Part shown: positions 58,743 to 64,000 of the stretch, one piece after another
How positions within the stretch are numbered: the stretch's first letter is position 1
Layout of the letters: each line of letters opens with the position of its first letter
NCBI RefSeq assembly: GCF_042680685.1
Contig: NZ_JBHUEA010000017.1
Location: forward strand, 1-64,000
Length of the DNA: 64,000 bases
From: Amnibacterium endophyticum
Lineage (GTDB): Bacteria; Actinomycetota; Actinomycetes; Actinomycetales; Microbacteriaceae
Direction: 5' to 3'
The notes under the pieces: generated by a model
Databases searched by the model: none
Told to the model about the DNA's origin: nothing
What the model saw: the letters and a program-made list of their open reading frames with translations, nothing else
Translations under genes and position numbers: made by a program

Positions 58743-60950
58743 CTTCGCCGGCGTCCACACCGCCGCGGTGACGGGGTGCTCGGTCCACAGCCGCAGCCGC
58801 CCGTCCCGCTGCCCGACGAGCACCATCCCGTCCTGGTCGGTGCGCACGGGGGCCGTGCCCGTGCTGCGGAGGATGTCGAGCAGCCGGGCGGTCGGGTGGC
58901 CGTAGTCGTTCCCGGCTCCCGCCGACACGATCCCGAGCGCCGCGCCCGCTGCGGCGTAGAACCGCGGGCTCTGATCGGCCGAACCGTGGTGGGACACCTT
59001 GACCACGTCGACCCGGGGCAGCGGCCCGAGCGCCAGCAGCGCGTCCTGCGCCTCCTCCCCCAGGTCGCCGGTCATCAGCACGGAGGGCCCGGGGCCGGTC
59101 ACGGCCAGGGTGATGCTCGCCGGGTTGCCCGGCTCGACGCCGCCGAGGGGTCGAGGCGGCCAGAGGACCTCGAGCCGGAGCGCCCCGACCCGCGCGACGT
59201 CGCCTCGACCGGCTTCCTGGACGCGCGCCCCCGCGGCGCGCAGGGCGCTGAGCGCGCGGACCTGCTTGCCGCCGTCCGCCGGCCCGACGAGCGCCGTGGC
59301 CACCCGCGGAGCCACGGCGTCGGCGGCGCCGACGTGGTCGTCGTCCCAGTGCGTGAGCACCAGCAGGTCGATGCGACGGACGCCGAGCCGGTCGAGGCAG
59401 CCGAGGATCGCGCCGGGCTCGCGCCCGGTGTCGACGACGGCGAAGCGTCCCGCGCTCGAGAGCACGAGCCCGTCGCCCTGCCCGACGTCGCAGGCGGCGA
59501 GCGTCCAGTCCGTCGGGGTGCCGACGGATCGGCCGACGCCGCCGCCGACGACCGCGCCACCGAGCGCCAGGACCGCGGCGCCGACACAGGTTGCTGCGGC
59601 CAGCCGGATCCGGTTCGCCGTGCGGCGCCGCAGCGCGAGGATCCCGAGCACCGTGAGCAGGGCGGCGAGCGCGGCGCCGGCGAGGCCCGGCAGCCACCCG
59701 AGCTGCGGCAGGGCGCCGATGACGCGGGCGACCGCCGCGATCCAGGCGGCGGGCACCCACGCCAGCAGCGCCAGCCCGGCCGCGAGCGCAGGGACCGCGG
59801 GCGCGAGCAGGCAGGCGCAGAGCCCGAGGACGGTCGCGACCGGTGCCGCGGGCTCTGCCAGCAGGTTCGCGAGCACGCCGAGCACCGGGATGCCCGGCTG
59901 CAGCAGCACCAGGACGGGCTGGCACGCCGCCTGCGCGGCGACGGGGACCGCGAGCAGCAGGGCGAGACGCGGCGGCATCACCCGGGCGAGGCGCTCGGCG
60001 AGCGGCGGGGCGAGGAGCAGCAGCCCCGCCGTCGCCGCGACGCTGAGCACGAAGCCGGCGCTCCAGGCGATCCAGGGATCGAGCAGCAGCAGGACCGTCG
60101 TCGTCAGCGAGAGCGCAGCGGCCCCGGCGGTCCGGCGCCCGGCGACGACGCAGCCGAGCCCGATGCCGGTCATGACCGCCGCGCGCACCACCGACGGCTG
60201 CGGGGTGACGAGCACGACGAAGCCGGCGAGCGCCGCCCCGGCGAGCGCGGTGCGGGCGGCCCGCGGGAGCCGCGCCTGCGCACCGAGCGCGAGGACGGCG
60301 AGCACGACGACCGCGCAGTTCGCGCCCGAGACCGCCGTGAGGTGCGTGAGCGACGCGTCGCGCATCGCCTGCAGCAGGTCGCGCCCGACCCGACGGGTGT
60401 CGCCGATGGCGAGCCCGGGCAGGAGCGCCCCGCCGTCGCCGGGCAGGCCCGCCGTCAGCGCGGCGAAGCGGTCGCGGAGCGCCTGCGCGGCGGCCTCCCA
60501 CGGCGGGGCGGGCGCGAGCACCCGCAGGCGCCCTCGGACGGAGCCGAGCACCGCCGACGCGTCGGCGGGCGGCGCCCGCCGGAGCACGACCACCGCCGCC
60601 ACCGCGGTGATCGTGCCCCGGAGCACCGTGCGGGAGGCGGTCGCCCCGGTCGAGGCGACGCGCACGGTCGCGGTGACCCGGCGCCCGGTCTCGAGGCCGG
60701 GCGGATCCCGCTCCGCCTGACCGACGAGGGCCGCGCCGGCGACGAGGCCGACGAGCACCGCGCCCGCGACGACCAGGTGCGCGGCCCTGCTCCGGGAGCG
60801 GCGGGCGACCGGGAGCGCGACCGCCGCGACGACCGCCGCGACCGCGAGCAGCGGTGCTCCGGCGCCGGGGACGGCCGTCGCGAGCAGCGCGGCGCCCCAC
60901 ACGGCGGTCGCCGGCAGCAGCAGCCCGGAGCGGACGAGTCCCGGGCTCAC
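58740..60950 (-). CDS. comEC: ComEC/Rec2-family DNA-uptake channel protein
   Basis: 736 residues. About ten membrane helices; the competence core has GGALLPGLAIGDTRRVGRDL and LTHLTAVSGANCAVVV. The C-terminal metallo-beta-lactamase-like domain has VVDTGREPG, LTHWDDDHVGAADAV and KVSHHGSADQS, the presumed nuclease that degrades the non-entering strand. GTG overlaps the comEA stop as GTGA (60947-60950). With comEA it would move single-stranded DNA across the membrane; other transformation genes are not in the window. Confidence 0.93.
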   Translation of the reverse strand: MSPGLVRSGLLLPATAVWGAALLATAVPGAGAPLLAVAAVVAAVALPVARRSRSRAAHLVVAGAVLVGLVAGAALVGQAERDPPGLETGRRVTATVRVASTGATASRTVLRGTITAVAAVVVLRRAPPADASAVLGSVRGRLRVLAPAPPWEAAAQALRDRFAALTAGLPGDGGALLPGLAIGDTRRVGRDLLQAMRDASLTHLTAVSGANCAVVVLAVLALGAQARLPRAARTALAGAALAGFVVLVTPQPSVVRAAVMTGIGLGCVVAGRRTAGAAALSLTTTVLLLLDPWIAWSAGFVLSVAATAGLLLLAPPLAERLARVMPPRLALLLAVPVAAQAACQPVLVLLQPGIPVLGVLANLLAEPAAPVATVLGLCACLLAPAVPALAAGLALLAWVPAAWIAAVARVIGALPQLGWLPGLAGAALAALLTVLGILALRRRTANRIRLAAATCVGAAVLALGGAVVGGGVGRSVGTPTDWTLAACDVGQGDGLVLSSAGRFAVVDTGREPGAILGCLDRLGVRRIDLLVLTHWDDDHVGAADAVAPRVATALVGPADGGKQVRALSALRAAGARVQEAGRGDVARVGALRLEVLWPPRPLGGVEPGNPASITLAVTGPGPSVLMTGDLGEEAQDALLALGPLPRVDVVKVSHHGSADQSPRFYAAAGAALGIVSAGAGNDYGHPTARLLDILRSTGTAPVRTDQDGMVLVGQRDGRLRLWTEHPVTAAVWTPAK

Positions 60951-61558
60951 AGCGTCACCGCGTCCCGCAGCCCGGCGAGGGTCTTCGGGCCGATGCCGCC
61001 GACCTCGCCCAGCTCGTCGACCGAGCGGAACGGCCCGTGCGCCGTCCGGTAGGCGACGATGCGCTGCGCGAGCGCGGGGCCGATCCGCGGCAGCGTCTCG
61101 AGCTGCTCGGCGGTCGCGCTGTTCAGGGCGACCGTGCCGGCGCCCGCTCCGGCCGCCGCGCCGCCGGGCCCGCTCGCGGTTCTCGGCGCGGCGCCCCGAA
61201 CGGGTACGACGACCTGCTGCCCGTCGACCACCGGCGCCGCGAGGTTCACCGCGCCCTGGTCCGCGCCTGCGGCCGGCCCGCCGGCAGCGGCGACGGCGTC
61301 GATGGTGCGGCTGCCGGGTGGCAGCGACACGAGGCCGGGTCGGCGGACCGCGCCCGACACGTGCACCAGCAGCGGCGTGGGCTCGGGTGCCGGAGGCCGC
61401 TCGACCGCGACGGCCGGCACCGACGTCTCGCTGCCCGCCGCACCCGCGGACGCCAGCGCCACGGCGATCGCGAGCACGACGGCCCCGCCCGCGACCGCGA
61501 CCACCGCGACCAGGCGCCGCCGCGGCCCGCTCGCGAACCGGCGCTGCAGCGGATCCAC
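60947..61558 (-). CDS. comEA: ComEA-family DNA-binding protein
   Basis: 203 residues. Basic N-terminus, one membrane anchor (about residues 15-40, LVAVVAVAGGAVVLAIAVAL), a SLBB domain (LVHVSGAVRRPGLVSLPPG) and a C-terminal helix-hairpin-helix pair (ALNSATAEQLETLPRIGPAL and VDELGEVGGIGPKTLAGL) that grips double-stranded DNA outside the membrane. GTG 61558 with TAGCGT ending 6 bases upstream. First gene of comEA-comEC-holA; separated from leuS by a terminator. Confidence 0.94.
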   Translation of the reverse strand: MDPLQRRFASGPRRRLVAVVAVAGGAVVLAIAVALASAGAAGSETSVPAVAVERPPAPEPTPLLVHVSGAVRRPGLVSLPPGSRTIDAVAAAGGPAAGADQGAVNLAAPVVDGQQVVVPVRGAAPRTASGPGGAAAGAGAGTVALNSATAEQLETLPRIGPALAQRIVAYRTAHGPFRSVDELGEVGGIGPKTLAGLRDAVTL

Positions 61559-61564
61559 GCCGCG

Positions 61565-61570
61565 ACGCTA
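61565..61570 (-). promoter_or_regulatory. -10 TAGCGT for comEA operon (leaderless)
   Basis: TAGCGT on the minus strand ends 6 bases before the GTG at 61558. Confidence 0.55.
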
Positions 61571-61602
61571 GGGAGGCGCGGTGCGGCGCCGGGCCGTCAG
61601 GC

Positions 61603-61635
61603 GGCGCGGATCCGGGACTCGGCCGGATCCGCGCC
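61603..61635 (-). terminator. Hairpin terminator after leuS
   Basis: Perfect 13-bp stem (61603-61615 with 61623-61635) around a 7-base loop, 14 bases past the leuS stop. Confidence 0.75.
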
Positions 61636-61649
61636 TGGGGAGGAGCGGA

Positions 61650-64000
61650 TCACTCCGTCGCGATGCTCACGACCTTCGGCGCGCGCACCACGACGCGGGC
61701 GATGCGCCGGGTGCCGACCGTGCGCCGCACCGCGTCGGACGAGGTCGCGAGCCGCTCGAGGTCCTCCGCCGTGATCTTCGGGGACACGTCGAGCCGGTCG
61801 CGCACCTTGCCGTCGACCTGCACGATCGCGGTGACGGACTCCTCGACGAGCAGCGTCGGGTCCGCCTTGCGCCAGCCGTGCAGGGCGACCGACGGTGCGT
61901 AGCCCAGCCGCTCCCACATCTCCTCCGCCGTGTAGGGCGCGAAGAGGCTGAGGGCCAGCGCGATGGTCTCGACGGCCTCGCGCACGGCCCCGTCGGCGGG
62001 ACCCGCGTCGCCGTCGACCGCCTTGCGGACGGCGTTCGTCAGCTCCATGATCCGTGCGATCAGCACGTTGAACTTGAACGTCTCGGCCAGGCCCGGCGCG
62101 TCGGCGAGGAAGCGGTGCGTCTGGCGGCGCAGCGCCGCGTCGCCGGTCGCCCAGACGACGTCGGGGCTGCTCGTGACCTCGGTCGCGAGCCGCAGCGCGC
62201 GGTTCAGGAACTTGACCTGACCGCCCGGCCGCACGTCCTCCCAGTCGATCGTGTCCTCGGGCGGCCCGGCGAAGGCCATCGTCAGCCGGATCGCGTCGAC
62301 GCCGAAGCGCGCGAGCTCGTCACCGAGGTCGACGCCGCCGCGGCTCTTCGACATCTTCTGGCCGCCGGCCAGCACCATGCCCTGGTTCAGCAGGGCGCTG
62401 AAGGGCTCGGTGAAGTGCACGAGGCCGAGGTCGAACAGCACCTTCGTGATGAAGCGGGAGTACAGCAGGTGCAGGATCGCGTGCTCGACGCCGCCCACGT
62501 ACTGGTCGACGGGCGCCCAGGTGTCGGCGGCCGCGGGATCGAACGCCCGCTGGTCGTCGGTCGCCGACAGGAAGCGCAGGAAGTACCAGGAGCTGTCGAC
62601 GAACGTGTCCATCGTGTCCGCGTCGCGCCTCGCGGGCGTGCCGTCCACCGGGTTCGGCACGTTCACCCAGTCGGTCGCCGCGCCGAGGGGCGAGGTGCCC
62701 TTCGGCTTCAGGTCGAGCCCGGCGGTGTCGGGCAGCACGACCGGCAGCTGGTCCTCGGGCACCGGGATCTCGGTGCCGTCCGCCCCGTGGATGATCGGGA
62801 TCGGGGTGCCCCAGAACCGCTGCCGGCTGATCAGCCAGTCGCGGAGGCGGTAGCTCTTGGCGGCGCGACCGGTGCCCGCGGCCTCGAGGTCCTTGATCAT
62901 GCGGGCGATCGCGTTCGCCTTGGACATCCCGTTCAGCGGGCCGGAGTTGACCATCCGGCCCTCGCCCGTCAGCGCGATGCCGGTCTTCGCCGGGTCGACG
63001 GTCTCGATGTCGGGCAGCTCGCCGTCCGGGGGGATGACGGGGATCACGCCGGTGACCGGCTGGAAGGTGTCCACCACCGTCTTCACGGGCAGGTCGAAGG
63101 CCCGGGCGAAGTCGAGGTCGCGCTGGTCGTGGGCGGGCACGGCCATGATCGCGCCGGTGCCGTAGTCGGACAGCACGTAGTCCGCGCTCCAGATCGGCAG
63201 CCGGTCGCCGTTGACGGGGTTGATCGCCCAGCGCCCGAGCGGCACGCCCGTCTTCACCCGGTCGGCGGACAGCCGCTCGACCTCGGTCGTCGACTGGACG
63301 CGCGCGAGGTAGGCGGCGAACGGCTCCGCGAACTCGGCGGGCTGGCCCGCGATCAGCTCCGCCGCCAGGTCGGAGTCCGGTGCGACCACCATGTAGGTCG
63401 CGCCGTGGAGCGTGTCCGGCCGGGTGGTGAACACGGAGATCGGCTCGTCACGGCCCTCGACGCGGAACTCCACCTCGGCCCCGTTGCTGCGGCCGATCCA
63501 GTTCCGCTGCATCGCGATGACCTTGGCGGGCCAGGTGCCCTCCAGCTGCTTCAGGTCGTCGAGCAGCCGGTCCGCGTACTCCGTGATCCGGAAGTACCAC
63601 TGCGTCAGCTTCTTCTTCTCGACGACGGCGCCGCTGCGGTCGCTCGTGCCGTCGGGCAGCACCTGCTCGTTCGCCAGCACCGTCTGGTCCACCGGGTCCC
63701 AGTTGACCCAGCTGTCCTTCCGGTACGCCAGGCCCTTCTCGTACAGCTTGAGGAACAGCCACTGGTTCCAGCGGTAGTACTCGGGGTCCGAGGTGTGGAG
63801 CTCGCGGCTCCAGTCGAAGCTGATGCCGTACCGCTCGAACGACGCCTTCTGCGTCGCGATGTTCGCGTAGGTCCACTCCTTCGGGTCGACCCCGCGCTTG
63901 ATGGCCGCGTTCTCGGCGGGCAGCCCGAAGCTGTCCCAGCCGATCGGGTGGAGCACGTTGAAGCCGCGCTGCCGCCAGTAGCGGGCGACGATGTCGCCGA
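61650..64000 (-). CDS. leuS: Leucine--tRNA ligase (5' end beyond window)
   Basis: About 783 residues are visible; the frame runs through the right edge, so perhaps 50-70 N-terminal residues including the HIGH motif are missing. Class I synthetase: GFNVLHPIGWDSFGLPAENA near the edge, the CP1 editing domain with VFTTRPDTLHGATYMVVAPD and ADYVLSDYGTGAIMAVPAHD, QYVGGVEHAILHLLYSRF, and the KMSKS loop GGQKMSKSRGGVDLGDELAR. The anticodon-binding helical domain and a C-terminal domain end at 61650. Charges tRNA-Leu. Confidence 0.97.
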   Translation of the reverse strand, partial: GDIVARYWRQRGFNVLHPIGWDSFGLPAENAAIKRGVDPKEWTYANIATQKASFERYGISFDWSRELHTSDPEYYRWNQWLFLKLYEKGLAYRKDSWVNWDPVDQTVLANEQVLPDGTSDRSGAVVEKKKLTQWYFRITEYADRLLDDLKQLEGTWPAKVIAMQRNWIGRSNGAEVEFRVEGRDEPISVFTTRPDTLHGATYMVVAPDSDLAAELIAGQPAEFAEPFAAYLARVQSTTEVERLSADRVKTGVPLGRWAINPVNGDRLPIWSADYVLSDYGTGAIMAVPAHDQRDLDFARAFDLPVKTVVDTFQPVTGVIPVIPPDGELPDIETVDPAKTGIALTGEGRMVNSGPLNGMSKANAIARMIKDLEAAGTGRAAKSYRLRDWLISRQRFWGTPIPIIHGADGTEIPVPEDQLPVVLPDTAGLDLKPKGTSPLGAATDWVNVPNPVDGTPARRDADTMDTFVDSSWYFLRFLSATDDQRAFDPAAADTWAPVDQYVGGVEHAILHLLYSRFITKVLFDLGLVHFTEPFSALLNQGMVLAGGQKMSKSRGGVDLGDELARFGVDAIRLTMAFAGPPEDTIDWEDVRPGGQVKFLNRALRLATEVTSSPDVVWATGDAALRRQTHRFLADAPGLAETFKFNVLIARIMELTNAVRKAVDGDAGPADGAVREAVETIALALSLFAPYTAEEMWERLGYAPSVALHGWRKADPTLLVEESVTAIVQVDGKVRDRLDVSPKITAEDLERLATSSDAVRRTVGTRRIARVVVRAPKVVSIATE

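Noticed and set aside
57432..61052. A 1206-codon open frame on the plus strand opposite holA, comEC and comEA
   Set aside because: It is an antisense shadow of third-position GC bias. It shows no domain, is Arg/Pro/Gly-rich and lies over three well-supported genes.

Overview
The window is a 64 kb piece of a very GC-rich (by eye well above 70%) actinobacterial chromosome. Gene content points to Microbacteriaceae (inference, moderate confidence): an Rpf-like LysM protein, an MT0933-type antitoxin-like protein, DUF4870 and DUF1990 paralogues, an MpaB/DUF2236 protein, a long argininosuccinate synthase, leaderless TANNNT promoters, and no mycolate or sporulation genes. Almost all of it is vertically inherited core genome. 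I see no prophage, transposase, CRISPR array, rRNA or defence island.

Layout. 1-9000: cell-wall and envelope functions (a coiled-coil lytic-transglycosylase-like protein cut by the left edge, Rpf/LysM protein, secreted HNH lipoprotein, GH3 lipoprotein, GT4 glycosyltransferase, DMT transporter), a CAT tRNA, peptide deformylase with a small GNAT. 9000-16900: a two-component pair with a receiver-only regulator, tRNA-Asn, an ABC ATPase, then the replication/tRNA cluster dusB-dgt-MpaB-like-dnaG. 16900-25700: oxidoreductases (covalent-FAD amine oxidase-like, DsbA/FrnE-like with a coupled 32-codon ORF, geranylgeranyl reductase-like), YbaK deacylase, glyS, uppS-recO. 25700-36000: leuA with a leader-peptide attenuator, a sulfotransferase, an esterase/aminoacyl-phosphatidylglycerol-synthase-like pair, a second two-component system, a GT4 enzyme. 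36000-51300 (mostly minus strand): the conserved actinobacterial string lepA-hemW-hrcA-dnaJ-rsmE-HIT-phoH-ybeY-CBS protein-era, interrupted by argG, a DUF4870 triplet, a HAD phosphatase and two DUF1990 genes. 51300-64000: NUDIX, a RecQ helicase with a phosphoribosyltransferase-like tail, an aminotransferase, rpsT, a HerA-like ATPase, then holA-comEC-comEA and leuS, which runs off the right edge.

How it works together. Many adjacent genes share stop/start bases (ATGA, GTGA, TTGA), implying translational coupling. At least eleven genes have a TANNNT -10 hexamer only 6-8 bases before the start codon, so they probably begin leaderless transcripts. Gene ends carry strong GC-rich hairpins without U-tracts.

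The most interesting signals are small: (1) a leaderless 14-codon Leu-rich leader peptide and mutually exclusive hairpins before leuA; (2) two micro-ORFs linking phoH to ybeY by chained stop/start overlaps, each resembling the ybeY start; (3) a 32-codon CxxxxC ORF ATGA-coupled to the DsbA-like gene; (4) a 60-bp palindromic repeat family, two copies of which bracket a truncated P-loop kinase gene; (5) the RecQ-PRTase-like fusion.
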